A stretch of 64,000 nucleotides of DNA from assembly GCF_021390475.1 (NCBI RefSeq), contig NZ_JAJUWS010000010.1, positions 89,292-153,291 on the forward strand, read 5' to 3'. The stretch is from Streptomyces sp. ST2-7A. Its GTDB lineage: Bacteria; Actinomycetota; Actinomycetes; Streptomycetales; Streptomycetaceae. The translations under genes and the position numbers were made by a program. Positions 32,063 through 41,233 of the stretch are shown in pieces. The notes under the pieces are model-generated. The model ran no database searches. It was not told the origin of the DNA and saw only the letters and a program-made list of their open reading frames with translations. Within the stretch, counting starts at the first letter, position 1, and each line of letters begins with the position of its first letter.

Positions 32063-32377
32063 GCGGTCGAGCATCGCGAGCGGTGGTGTCGGAGGCCGGC
32101 GGAAATCCGACCTCGTGCTCAACCCGGGGGAGGCACCCCATCCCGGCCATGAAGCCGCACCGGAGCCCGAGAAGTTCCTCCGGCCGGGACACTCCGACGA
32201 AGATCACGAAGTCGCCCGGGCCCGACCTCGAGTTCGTCGCGGAGTGGTTCGCTCTCCCGGTGCCGGCCCTCGACGGCGCCCGGGACGCCCCTGCGGACCC
32301 GGCGCAGCACCATGCCCACCGCGAGTAGGGGAACCGCGTCACCACCTTCCGGCGGCCACGACCGGGCCATGATCGAC
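32063..32377. other. Gene-free stretch between SDR and ABC operon
   Basis: 315 bp. Several overlapping minus-strand frames are open but none shows a recognisable family or ribosome-binding site. It could contain a decayed gene. Confidence 0.45.
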
Positions 32378-34981
32378 TCATCGGGATTCTCCGTGCCGTG
32401 ACCACTCACGCCCGGTCAGGTGGCAGGCGGCGCCGTCCCGGTCGGCGGGCAGCGGCGGCAGGGGCACGGCGCGACAGGCGTCGGCGTGCGGCGGGGCGAC
32501 CTCCGGACAGCGGGGATGGAAGCGGCACCCGCCCGGCACGGCCGCCGCGTCAGGGGACTCCCCCGCCAACAGACGGCGTCCGCCGGGCGGGGCGTCCGGG
32601 AGCACCGACAACAGGGCCCGGGTGTAGGGGTGACGGGGATCGGTGAGGACCCGTTCCGTGGGCCCGATCTCCACGATCCGCCCCAGGTACATCACCGCCA
32701 CCCGGTCCGCGATGTTCCAGGCCAGGCCGAGGTCGTGGGTGACGACGAGGGCGGCGAGGCCGGTCTCCCGGCGCAGTCGCAGCAGCAGGGCCAGGATCTC
32801 GCCGCGCACCGAGGCGTCGAGCGAGGCGACGGGTTCGTCGGCGATCAGCACCGACGGCCCGGTGACCAGGGCTCCGGCGATGACCACCCGTTGGCGCTGT
32901 CCACCGGAGAGTTCGTGCGGGCGGGCGTGGAAGAAGGACCCGGGGGGTCGCAGCCCGGCACGGGAGAGCGCGGCGGCGACGCGTTCCTCCTCGCGGTCCC
33001 GGATGCCGTGCACGCGCAGGCCCTCGGCGACCGCCTCGTACACGGTGTGACGGGGGTTGAGCGCGCCGGTGGGGTCCTGGAGGACGAGTTGGGCGGCGCG
33101 GCGAAAGGCCAGCAGGCCGCGCCGGGTGCGGGGCAGCGGTCGGCCCCGGTGCAGGACCTCGCCGGCGGTGGGGGGTTCCAGGCCCAGCAGGGCGCGGGCG
33201 ACGGTGGTCTTGCCGCAACCGGACTCCCCCGCCAGGGCCAGGATCTCGCCGGGGCGCAGGTCGAGGTCGACCCCGTCGACGGCGCGGGCGACCCGTCGGC
33301 CGCGCAGCGGGAAGCCGACGGTCAGGCCCCGGGCGCCGAGCACGGTCCCCCGGTCGGTGGGCTCGGCGGGAGGGTGGGGCACGGCGGGGCCCGGGTCCGG
33401 GTCCGGGGCACCGCCGGCGGCGGTCGTGGCCGCGCCGGTCCCGGGGTCGGGGGTCGGGGCGCTCCCCCCGACGACGGACGCGGCGGCGGCCCGCCGGGAG
33501 CGGTGCGCGGACGGGACGGGTCGGGCGTCGCCGCCGACGGGGCCCCCGCCGGGCGCGGGGGTTTCCCCAGCCGGGCGGGGTTCGGCACCGGAGTCGGAAC
33601 CGGATGGGGCGGCTCCCGCTCCGTCGGGCGCGGCACCGGCCCGGGGGGTGTCGTGTGGGCCCCGTCCGTGCCGCGTGCCGTCGGTGTTGTGCGGGGGTGT
33701 GTCCGCGCCGCCGTCCGGGTCGGCGCCGCGCCCGACGGTCGCGGGGGACACGCCGGCGGGCCTCCGCCGGCGGTCGGGGGGCGCGTCCGCCGAACCGGTT
33801 CCCTCCGGGGTGCCGGGAGGGGGGTCGGGGGTCGGCGCCGTCCCCGGGCGCACATCCCCGCTGCCGGCCGTCGCGTCGGCGTACGGACAGGCGGAGCGGT
33901 GATCGGGGCCCGGCGGTTTCCCACCGGTCGGCCCGGTACCCGACCCGTGGCCCGGCCCGTCGCCCGCCGGGGGCACCGCCGGCACCGGCAGCAGCGCCGG
34001 CCCGTCGAGCGGTTCGGCGCAGGCGTCCCGTTCCAGCGGGCAGCGCGGCCGGAAGGCGCACCCCGCCACGAGCCGGGAGGGGTCCGGCGGGTCGCCGGGC
34101 AGACCGCGCGGGGCGTACCGGTGCGCGAGGTCGCCGATGACGGGGAAGGCGGCGATCAGACCCCTGGTGTAGGGGTGGGCGGACCGGCGCAGCACGGTCG
34201 GGGCCGGGCCGCTCTCCACGATCCGCCCCGCGTACATCACGGCCAGCCGTTCACAGGTGTCGGCGAGCACGGTCAGGTCGTGGCTGATCATCATCAACGC
34301 GATGTCGCGTTCGGCGACCAGCCGGCGCAGCAGGTCCAGGACCCGGGCCTGCACCATCACGTCCAGGGCGGTGGTCGCCTCGTCTGCGATCAGCAACCGG
34401 GGCGAGCAGGCCAGCGCCATGGCGATCATGACCCGTTGGCGCTGTCCGCCGGAGAGTTCGTGCGGGTACGCGCGGGCACGGCGGGCGGGCAGCCCGACCC
34501 GTTCCATCAGCTCCAGGGCTCGGGCCTCGGCGGCACGGCGGTCCACTCCCGTGTGCCCCTCGTGGAGCAGGATCGGCTCGGCGATCTGCCGCACCACCCG
34601 GTGCACGGGGTTGAGGGAGTGCAGGGCGCCCTGGAAGACGATGGATGCGCCGGTCCAGCGGACTGCGCGCAGCCGGCCGGGAATCATGCCGAGCACGTCC
34701 TCGCCGTCGAGGAGGACCCGGCCGGTGACCCGGGCGGCGGGCGGCAGCAGACGCAGCACGGCGGAGGCGAGCGTGGACTTGCCGCAGCCGGACTCGCCGG
34801 CGACGCCGAGGGTGCCGCCGGGTTCGAGGTCCAGGGTGACGCCCCGGACGGCCGGGACGGGCCCCCGGGAGCCGTGGTGGACGACGTGCAGGTCCTCCAG
34901 GCGCAGCACCGGCGGCGCGGCGGCGCGGTGAACGCCGGCCGGGTCCAGGGGGGCGGCGGGTGCGGGGCTGGGCGCGGTCAC
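32378..34981 (-). CDS. Fused double ATPase of a peptide/nickel-type ABC importer (DppD-DppF fusion)
   Basis: An 867-residue protein with two complete ABC domains. NBD1 (~25-275) has Walker A GESGCGKST, signature LSGGQRQR and Walker B LLIADE, followed by an OppD-type Cys cluster near 330. A disordered Pro/Gly/Ala linker of about 200 residues (360-560) follows. NBD2 (~560-800) has GESGCGKTT, LSGGQRQR and VLIADEP with a second Cys cluster near the end (GGCRFHPRCP). Both sites look functional. The start ATG overlaps the permease stop by 4 bp, indicating translational coupling. The usual form in other bacteria is two separate proteins. Confidence 0.92.
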   Translation of the reverse strand: MTAPSPAPAAPLDPAGVHRAAAPPVLRLEDLHVVHHGSRGPVPAVRGVTLDLEPGGTLGVAGESGCGKSTLASAVLRLLPPAARVTGRVLLDGEDVLGMIPGRLRAVRWTGASIVFQGALHSLNPVHRVVRQIAEPILLHEGHTGVDRRAAEARALELMERVGLPARRARAYPHELSGGQRQRVMIAMALACSPRLLIADEATTALDVMVQARVLDLLRRLVAERDIALMMISHDLTVLADTCERLAVMYAGRIVESGPAPTVLRRSAHPYTRGLIAAFPVIGDLAHRYAPRGLPGDPPDPSRLVAGCAFRPRCPLERDACAEPLDGPALLPVPAVPPAGDGPGHGSGTGPTGGKPPGPDHRSACPYADATAGSGDVRPGTAPTPDPPPGTPEGTGSADAPPDRRRRPAGVSPATVGRGADPDGGADTPPHNTDGTRHGRGPHDTPRAGAAPDGAGAAPSGSDSGAEPRPAGETPAPGGGPVGGDARPVPSAHRSRRAAAASVVGGSAPTPDPGTGAATTAAGGAPDPDPGPAVPHPPAEPTDRGTVLGARGLTVGFPLRGRRVARAVDGVDLDLRPGEILALAGESGCGKTTVARALLGLEPPTAGEVLHRGRPLPRTRRGLLAFRRAAQLVLQDPTGALNPRHTVYEAVAEGLRVHGIRDREEERVAAALSRAGLRPPGSFFHARPHELSGGQRQRVVIAGALVTGPSVLIADEPVASLDASVRGEILALLLRLRRETGLAALVVTHDLGLAWNIADRVAVMYLGRIVEIGPTERVLTDPRHPYTRALLSVLPDAPPGGRRLLAGESPDAAAVPGGCRFHPRCPEVAPPHADACRAVPLPPLPADRDGAACHLTGREWSRHGESR

Positions 34982-36084
34982 GGGCGGGGGCCCTCCTCAC
35001 CGGTCGGGGGAACGCGCGGGTCGGGGTTACCGGTGCCCGGCGCGACGGCGCCGGGCGGGACGCCCGCCCCCGGGGCGGGGACGCCGGCGGGGACCATGGC
35101 CGGGACGCCGCCCGGGCCGGACCGGGCGGGGACGGCGGCGTGCGGATCGAGGACGACCTCGAGGGTGCGGGCGCACAGCGTGAAGGCGAGGACGACCAGC
35201 AGGATCGCCAGCCCGGGCGGCAGCAGGTACCACCAGGCTCCGGCGGTGACGGCGCCCGCGCGGAAGGCCCGTTCCAGGGTGGTGCCCCAGGAGAAGGAGG
35301 TGGGGTCGCCGAGGCCGAGGAAGGAGAGCGCCGCCTCGGCGAGGATCGCGCCGGAGACCTGGAGGCCGGCGGCGGCCAGGACCAGCGGCATGAGGTGCGG
35401 CAGGACGTGCCGGGTCATCCGGCGGATCCGGCCGGCGCCCAGGGCGCGTGCCCGCTCCAGGTGGGGGCGGGCCTCCACGGCGAGGGTCTGGGCGCGCACC
35501 AGGCGGGCGGTGCCGGCCCAGGAGGTGAGGGCGATGGCGAGGATGACGGTGCCGGTGCCGGGTCCCATGGCGATGACCAGGGCGATGGCCAGCACCAGGC
35601 CGGGCAGGACGACGAACCAGTCGGTGAGGCGCATCAGCAGCCAGGAGGTGCGTCCGCCGAAGTGGCCGGCGAGGAGGCCGACCAGGGTGCCCAGGAGGAC
35701 GGCGAGCGCGGCAGCGGTGAGGCCGACCAGCAGCGAGACCCGGGTGCCCCACAGGATCATGGCCAGGACGGGCCGGCCGATCTGGTCGGTGCCCAGCCAG
35801 AACTCGCGGCTCGGGGGCTCCAACCGGCCGCCGGGGGCGTTGGCGGCACCGAGGTGGTCGGGGTCGACCAGCCAGGGGGTGAGGAGTGCGACGAGCACGA
35901 TGAGGAGCAGCAGCGCCAGCCCGACGACCCCGGAGCGGTGGACGCGGTAGCGGCCCCACAGGTCGGCGGCACCGGCCCGGAGGCGGGCGACGGGTCCGGG
36001 CCGGGTGGGAGGGACGGGAGGGATGGGAACGGGCGGAACGGGGACGGGCGGGATGGGAACGGGAGGGATTGGGACGCGGCTCAT
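34978..36084 (-). CDS. Dipeptide/nickel-type ABC permease (DppC-like)
   Basis: A 368-residue permease with an unusual N-terminal run of PIPPV/PVPPV pentapeptides (residues 5-27), then six helices of the OppC/DppC type: GTDQIGRPVLAMILWGTRVS, the EAA loop ERARALGAGRIRRMTRHVLP and FLGLGDPTSFSWGTTL. The C-terminal 45 residues are Pro/Gly-rich. The ATG overlaps the upstream permease stop (ATGA), and its stop overlaps the ATPase start. Confidence 0.92.
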   Translation of the reverse strand: MSRVPIPPVPIPPVPVPPVPIPPVPPTRPGPVARLRAGAADLWGRYRVHRSGVVGLALLLLIVLVALLTPWLVDPDHLGAANAPGGRLEPPSREFWLGTDQIGRPVLAMILWGTRVSLLVGLTAAALAVLLGTLVGLLAGHFGGRTSWLLMRLTDWFVVLPGLVLAIALVIAMGPGTGTVILAIALTSWAGTARLVRAQTLAVEARPHLERARALGAGRIRRMTRHVLPHLMPLVLAAAGLQVSGAILAEAALSFLGLGDPTSFSWGTTLERAFRAGAVTAGAWWYLLPPGLAILLVVLAFTLCARTLEVVLDPHAAVPARSGPGGVPAMVPAGVPAPGAGVPPGAVAPGTGNPDPRVPPTGEEGPRP

Positions 36085-37169
36085 GCGGTGCTCCGGACGC
36101 GGGGGTCGAGGAAGCGGTGGAGCAGGTCGGCGACGAGGTTGGCGAGGATGGTGGTGCCGGCGAAGAAGATGAACAGCACCTGGAGCAGGGGGATGTCGGG
36201 CACCCGGATCGCCTGGTGGAACAGCAGCCCCAGGCCGGGCCAGCTGAAGATGGTCTCGGTGAGCAGGGCCCCGTTGAACACGGCGCCGAGTTGCAGGCCG
36301 ATGAGGGTGACGGTGGGCAGCAGGGCGTTGGGGACGGCGTGCCGACGGCGCACCAGGTCGTCGCGCAGGCCCTTCGCGCGGGCCACCCGCAGGTGGTCGG
36401 CGGCGCGCTCGTCCATGATCGAGGAGCGCATGATCAGCACGTACTGGGCGTAGACGACGGCGGCCATGGTCAGCGCGGGCAGCACCAGGTGGTGCGCGAC
36501 GTCCAGGGTCTGCGGCCACCACCCCTCCCCCACGCCGCGCGCGGAGCGCATCCCGTTGACCGGGAACCAGCCGAGGTGGACGGCGAAGACGACGATGACG
36601 ATCATGCCGAGCCAGAAGGTGGGCGCCGACCACAAGGTGAGGGCGAGGCCGACCTGGGCGCGGTCGAAGCGGCTGCCGGGGCGCCAGCCGGCGCGGGTGC
36701 CGACCCACACCCCGAAGCCGACGGCGAGGACGAGGGCGGTGCCGGTGAGCAGCAGGGTGGCGGGCAGCCGGGACCACATGAGTTCGGTGACGGGGGCGCT
36801 GGAGACGTAGGAGGTGCCCCAGTCGAGGGTGAACAACTGGTTGAGGTAGTCGCGGAACTGCACGGCGAGGGGGTCGTCCAGGCCGAGTCGGTCGCGGATC
36901 TCGCGCTGCTGTTCGGGGGTGAGCGGGGTGTCGCCGGCGACGGCGCGGACGGGGTCGCCGCCGATGACGCGGAAGATGACGAAGGCGCTGAGCAGCACCA
37001 GCAGCAGGGAGACGGCGGCGCCGAGCAGACGGTTGCCGAGGTAGCGGGCGAAGTCCCCGCCGGGGAGGCGCGGGAGGCGCGGGCCTTCGGGTCGGTCGGG
37101 GCCGTCGGGCCCGGCGTCGGGCGGTGGGGGGCCGCCGGCGCGGGGCGGGGCGGCGGTGGGTGTGCCCAT
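36081..37169 (-). CDS. Dipeptide/nickel-type ABC permease (DppB-like)
   Basis: A 362-residue permease. After a Pro-rich cytosolic start (1-38) it has six helices and the OppB/DppB hallmarks: FRVIGGDPVRAVAGD, LGLDDPLAVQFRDYL, the EAA loop VARAKGLRDDLVRRRHAVPN and a GLLFHQAIRVPDIPLLQ end region. GAGGAGCG precedes the ATG. It is 236 bp downstream of the binding-protein gene. Confidence 0.92.
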   Translation of the reverse strand: MGTPTAAPPRAGGPPPPDAGPDGPDRPEGPRLPRLPGGDFARYLGNRLLGAAVSLLLVLLSAFVIFRVIGGDPVRAVAGDTPLTPEQQREIRDRLGLDDPLAVQFRDYLNQLFTLDWGTSYVSSAPVTELMWSRLPATLLLTGTALVLAVGFGVWVGTRAGWRPGSRFDRAQVGLALTLWSAPTFWLGMIVIVVFAVHLGWFPVNGMRSARGVGEGWWPQTLDVAHHLVLPALTMAAVVYAQYVLIMRSSIMDERAADHLRVARAKGLRDDLVRRRHAVPNALLPTVTLIGLQLGAVFNGALLTETIFSWPGLGLLFHQAIRVPDIPLLQVLFIFFAGTTILANLVADLLHRFLDPRVRSTA

Positions 37170-37405
37170 GGCGCTCCTCGGGGCGTCGGAGGTGGTGGGG
37201 CGGGCGGGGTGGTCCGGGAGGGGTGGCTTCGGGCCGACGAACGGCCGCCTGCTCGTGCGGCGGGAAGTGGGCGGAGGGGGGACGGAACGGTCGAGCGGGG
37301 TCGAGCGGCGGGGCGGGGCGCGGGCTCGGCCCGGCGGTCGCGGCGACACGGAACCGGCGTCGGCACCGGACCCCGGTGGTGCCGACGACTCCCGGGCCGG
37401 CCGGG

Positions 37406-39316
37406 TCAATCGCGCAGGTGGGCGGTGCGGCGGCGGTGGACCGCGCGGGCGACGGCGGCGAGCAGCAGCGCCGGGGCCGCGAGTCCGACGGCGACCCCGA
37501 GGCCGTTGCCGCCTCCCGTCCCGCCGGGCACCCCGCCGGGCACGGGGGCGGCGAGGGCGTAGCCGTAGTCGGCCTGTTGCCGGGTGATGGAGCCGCCGGA
37601 CGCGGGGAGCATCCCGAAGCCGGTCCAGCCCGCCGAGTGCGCCTCCATGGTGTGGTCGTAGGCCAGCACGATCTGCGGCACCGCCAGGTAGAGGTGACGC
37701 TGCATCGCCCGCACCAGTTCGGCCCGGGTCTCCGGGTCGGTCTCCAGGCGCTGCCGCTCGTAGAGGGCGTCGAACTCCTCGTCGCAGTACCAGGAGAAGG
37801 TCAGGTCGGTGGGGCCCGGCTCCTCGGGGAGGCGGGCACAGGTGTGGTAGGCGAAGTCCTCGTCGGGGTCGGGGCCGTAGTTCCAGCCGCCGAAGGCGAG
37901 GTCGTAGGTGCCGGCGGCGGTGCGTTCGTTGAGCGGCGCGGAGGAGAGCGCCTCGGGGCGCAGTTCGACGCCGATGCCGGCGGCCCACTCGACCAGGAAG
38001 TCCCGGATGTCGGCGTAGGCGGGGCGGTCGGAGTGGTACAGCAGTCGGAAGGAGAGCGGCCGGCCGCTGTCGGGGTCCACCCGCGGCCCGTCGGGGTCGG
38101 GGCGGCGGTAGCCGGCCTCGTCGAGCATCCGGTTGGCGAGGTCGGGGTCGGCGGTGACGGTCTCCGGTCCGGGGTCCCAGAAGTGCCGGGGGAAGACGGG
38201 CGCGACGATGGAGACGCCCGGCTCGGCGTGGCCGGCGTGCACGATCTCCACCAGGCGGTCGCGGTCCACGACGTGGTGGAGGGCGCGGCGCACGACGGGG
38301 TCGCGCAGGGCGGGGTGGCCGTCACCGATGGGTCGGCCGTCGCGGGTGCGGGCGCCGGTGTTGAAGCCGATGGCGTCCCAGTGCCGACCGGGCTGGACGG
38401 AGACGGTGACGCCGGGCGCGGAGCGCAGCGCGTCGGCCTGCTGCGGGTTGAGGCCGTCGACCAGGTCGATCTCGCCGCGCAGCAGGGCCTGCACGGCGGC
38501 CTCGGTGGTCTCGTGGTTGCGCATCACCAGCCGGTCGTAGGCGGGCCGGCCGCGCGGGTGGTCGGGGTTGGCCACCAGCGTGATCCGTTCGCCGGGACGG
38601 TACTCGGCCAGGGAGAACAGGCCGGAGGTGGGCAGACCGGGTTCACCCCGGTAGGCGGCCGGGTCGTCCATCTCCGACCAGATGTGCGCGGGAACGATCG
38701 GGGTGTTGTTGAGGTGGTGCATCACCGCGCCCGGTTCGGCGACCCGGATGACCAGGGTGTGATCGTCGACGGCCTCCACGTCGGTGAAACCGTCCACCAG
38801 GCCGCCGTGCCGGCCGTTGAGCACGGGGTCGGTGCGCAGCAGGTCCAGGGTGAAGGCGGCGTCCCGGGCGGTGACGGGGACGCCGTCGGACCACACCGCC
38901 TCCGGATCCATCCGGTAGGTCCACTCGCGGCCGTCGGCCGAGTGCTCCCACTCCAGTGCCAGGCCGGGCGCGGGAGCCCAGTCCTCGCGACCCCAGCGGA
39001 TCAGCGGCTCGTACATGAGGTTGTTGAGCTCGCCCTGGATCACCCAACCGGAGTCCAGCGGGTTGAGGTGCGGCAGGGCGTCCAGACCGGTGCGGCCGAC
39101 CACCAGCGTGCGGTCGGTGACACCCCGGGGGTCGGCCTCCCCGGTCCGCGCGGCGGGGGCCGGGGGGCCGGCGGAGGTGTGTGCCGGTGCGGCCGGTGCG
39201 GCCAGAGCGGCCGACACCATGACGACCGTCACGAACGAGGCGGGCCGGGACACGCCCGGTGGTCGGCCGCGACGCGCCCGGCGCGACGCGCCCGGGGGAT
39301 GACCGTGTCGCGTCAC
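37406..39316 (-). CDS. Membrane-anchored family-5 solute-binding protein
   Basis: A 636-residue SBP_bac_5 protein that binds peptides or related solutes outside the cell. Signal peptide at ~31-48 (FVTVVMVSAALAAPAAPAHT); domain landmarks LNPLDSGWVIQGELNNLMYE, WSDGVPVTARDAAFTLDLLR and GGWNYGPDPDEDF. Unlike the usual lipoprotein form it has no lipobox, but ends in a C-terminal helix (~605-622) followed by Arg residues, i.e. a tail anchor. GTG start with AAAGGGG upstream. First gene of the ABC operon. Confidence 0.9.
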   Translation of the reverse strand: MTRHGHPPGASRRARRGRPPGVSRPASFVTVVMVSAALAAPAAPAHTSAGPPAPAARTGEADPRGVTDRTLVVGRTGLDALPHLNPLDSGWVIQGELNNLMYEPLIRWGREDWAPAPGLALEWEHSADGREWTYRMDPEAVWSDGVPVTARDAAFTLDLLRTDPVLNGRHGGLVDGFTDVEAVDDHTLVIRVAEPGAVMHHLNNTPIVPAHIWSEMDDPAAYRGEPGLPTSGLFSLAEYRPGERITLVANPDHPRGRPAYDRLVMRNHETTEAAVQALLRGEIDLVDGLNPQQADALRSAPGVTVSVQPGRHWDAIGFNTGARTRDGRPIGDGHPALRDPVVRRALHHVVDRDRLVEIVHAGHAEPGVSIVAPVFPRHFWDPGPETVTADPDLANRMLDEAGYRRPDPDGPRVDPDSGRPLSFRLLYHSDRPAYADIRDFLVEWAAGIGVELRPEALSSAPLNERTAAGTYDLAFGGWNYGPDPDEDFAYHTCARLPEEPGPTDLTFSWYCDEEFDALYERQRLETDPETRAELVRAMQRHLYLAVPQIVLAYDHTMEAHSAGWTGFGMLPASGGSITRQQADYGYALAAPVPGGVPGGTGGGNGLGVAVGLAAPALLLAAVARAVHRRRTAHLRD

Positions 39317-39457
39317 GGGGCGGTTCCCCTTTCGGGCCGGAGACGGGTACCCGGAACGGCCGGGAGCGGTGGCCGGTCGACGGGTGCTCCGGCCGTTCCC
39401 GGGACGGACGACCATGGTTTCCGGTGGTGGGGGAAAGGCCCCGCGAACACGCCGCCC

Positions 39458-39482
39458 ATTCCCCCGGATGCCCCGGGGGAAT
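39458..39482. promoter_or_regulatory. Perfect dyad upstream of the ABC importer operon
   Basis: Arms ATTCCCCCGG and CCGGGGGAAT separated by 5 nt, 142 bp before the binding-protein start. Likely operator of the importer operon. Confidence 0.45.
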
Positions 39483-39780
39483 TCGTCGACCGTCACCGGA
39501 ACGTCGACCCGGGGAATAACCGGCGGGAAAATCCCGGCGTTCGGCGCCGAGCGTGAGAGGGGAATATCCGGGTGCCGCCCGGGAATGACAGCGGGGCACC
39601 CCCGGGAAATCCGGATGGTTTTTCCGCTCCTTCACCGTTCCTCTCCCGGGAGGCGGGGCCGGCGGATCCCGGACCGGGGCCCGGTGGGTGTTCGGCGGGT
39701 TACGCTGGGTCGTGTCCGGCCCGGGGCGACTGCGCCGCGCGGGTCCGGGCACCGGGACGCGGCCCCGGGGGGCCGAGGCA

Positions 39781-39814
39781 CGACGGATGCGACGGATGCG
39801 ACGGATGCGACGGA
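39781..39814 (+). repeat. 9-bp tandem repeat before the DUF397 gene
   Basis: CGACGGATG repeated three times plus a partial fourth copy, ending 10 bp before the ATG at 39825, so it lies in the leader or overlaps the ribosome-binding region (GGAGGG). Confidence 0.85.
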
Positions 39815-39824
39815 GGGATCCGGG

Positions 39825-40136
39825 ATGACGCCTACCGACGGCCGACAGTTCGGCGAGGGCGGGATGCCGGTGCTCGGCGAGGCCGAGGCGGCCGGGCTGG
39901 ACTGGGTGCGTGCCGAGGTGGAGGACGGTTCGGACGAGGACTGCTTCGAGGTGGCCCTGGACGGCGCGTGGGTGCACATCCGGCAGACCGACGACCCGGC
40001 CGCGATCGTGACCACCACCCGCCCGAAGTGGGACGCCTTCGTCCTGGGCGTGCGGAACAACGAGTTCGACCACTTCGTCACCGGCGCCGGCGGACCGACC
40101 GGCCCCTCGTCACCCACGGGATCCGCCACGTCCTGA
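39825..40136 (+). CDS. DUF397 protein
   Basis: A 103-residue protein with a degenerate DUF397 domain: EDCFEVALDGAWVHIRQTDD and the ending WDAFVLGVRNNEFDHF (compare W-x-AFxxGVRxGEFD). DUF397 genes usually accompany an XRE regulator gene and are thought to act in BldB/WhiJ-type development control; here no XRE partner lies next to it. GGAGGGATCCGGG precedes the ATG. Confidence 0.8.
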   Translation: MTPTDGRQFGEGGMPVLGEAEAAGLDWVRAEVEDGSDEDCFEVALDGAWVHIRQTDDPAAIVTTTRPKWDAFVLGVRNNEFDHFVTGAGGPTGPSSPTGSATS

Positions 40137-40309
40137 CCGGCACGACCCCCGGGACCCGCACCGGCACCGGCACCGGGGGCATCACCGCAGCCGCCCCGGG
40201 CGGCCCCGCCGGCGCCGCCCGGGATTCGTCCTCGCCCCGCCGGCGAACGGCCGCGCCCGGCGACGGGCCCACCACCGGGGCGGTCCGGCGGGCCCCGTCC
40301 GGCGGGTGG

Positions 40310-41233
40310 TCAGCGGCCGAGGCCGCGCACCAGCAGGTCGATCAGGGCGAAGACGAACAGGCTGATCCCGACGAAGCCGTTGACGGTGAAGAACGCGCGG
40401 TTGAGCCGGCTCAGGTCGCCCGGCCGCACGATGGAGTGCTCGTAGAGGAAGGCCGCCGCGACCACGGCCAGCCCCACCCACCAGGCGACGCCGGCGCCGG
40501 TGAGCAGCCCGAACCACACCAGCAGGGCGAGCGTCACCGCGTGGCAGGCGCGCGCTCCGTACAGGGCGGCGTCGATGCCGAAGCGGGCCGGTACCGAGCG
40601 CACCCCCTCGGCCCGATCGGCGGCCACGTCCTGGCAGGCGAAGATGAGGTCGAAGCCGCCGATCCAGATGCCCACGGCCAGGCCGAGGACGACGGCCTCC
40701 CAGGACCAGGCGCCGGTGACGGCGAGCCAGGCGCCGACCGGGCCCATGGCCTGGGCGAGACCGAGGATGGCGTGCGGGAAGTCGGTGAACCGCTTGCCGT
40801 AGGGGTAGACCACCATCGGCACCACGGCGACCGGGGCCAGCATCAGGCACAGCGGGTTGAGCAGCGCGGCGGCGCCGAGAAAGACGACCAGCGCGATCAG
40901 CGCGCCGGTCCACGCGGTGCGCACCGACAGCGCGCCGGTGACCAGTTCGCGGGTCGCGGTGCGGGGGTTGCGGGCGTCGATCTCCCGGTCGATGATCCGG
41001 TTGGCCGCCATCGCGAAGGTGCGCAGACCGACCATGGCCACGGTGACCAGCAGGATCGTCCATCCGTCCACCCGGCCGCCGTCGTCCACCAGCATGGCGG
41101 TGAGGGTGGCCAGGTAGGCGAAGGGCAGGGCGAAGACCGAGTGTTCGATCATCACCAGCCGCAGGAACGCCCGCACCCGCCCCCGGGGTCCGGGGGCGGG
41201 TGCGGGGCGGTGCCGCGCGTCGGGGACGGTCAC
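40310..41233 (-). CDS. mqnP: UbiA-type prenyltransferase of menaquinone synthesis
   Basis: A 307-residue membrane prenyltransferase with about eight helices and both Asp-rich motifs: NRIIDREIDARNPRTATREL and DLIFACQDVAADRAEGVRSVPARFG. It attaches the polyprenyl chain to the aromatic precursor. Its GTG overlaps the stop of the UbiD-like gene (GTGA), as in futalosine-pathway operons of Streptomyces, which supports MqnP rather than classical UbiA. Confidence 0.85.
   Translation of the reverse strand: MTVPDARHRPAPAPGPRGRVRAFLRLVMIEHSVFALPFAYLATLTAMLVDDGGRVDGWTILLVTVAMVGLRTFAMAANRIIDREIDARNPRTATRELVTGALSVRTAWTGALIALVVFLGAAALLNPLCLMLAPVAVVPMVVYPYGKRFTDFPHAILGLAQAMGPVGAWLAVTGAWSWEAVVLGLAVGIWIGGFDLIFACQDVAADRAEGVRSVPARFGIDAALYGARACHAVTLALLVWFGLLTGAGVAWWVGLAVVAAAFLYEHSIVRPGDLSRLNRAFFTVNGFVGISLFVFALIDLLVRGLGR

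Larger units (their letters stand above)
39317..39824. other. Regulatory region of the ABC operon and DUF397 gene
   Basis: 508 bp without a gene, comparatively rich in short AT patches (39480-39640). It contains the dyad at 39458 and the 9-bp repeats at 39781. TACGCT near 39702 is a -10 candidate for the DUF397 gene. Confidence 0.5.

Noticed and set aside
32063..32377. A possible broken regulator gene upstream of the SDR
   Set aside because: Several frames are open, but none gave a recognisable domain in any frame; listed as gene-free.
37406..39316. Interpreting the ABC importer as a dedicated nickel system because nur is in the window
   Set aside because: The binding protein belongs to a broad peptide/nickel family, nur is more than 35 kb away, and no Nur-type operator was recognised upstream.
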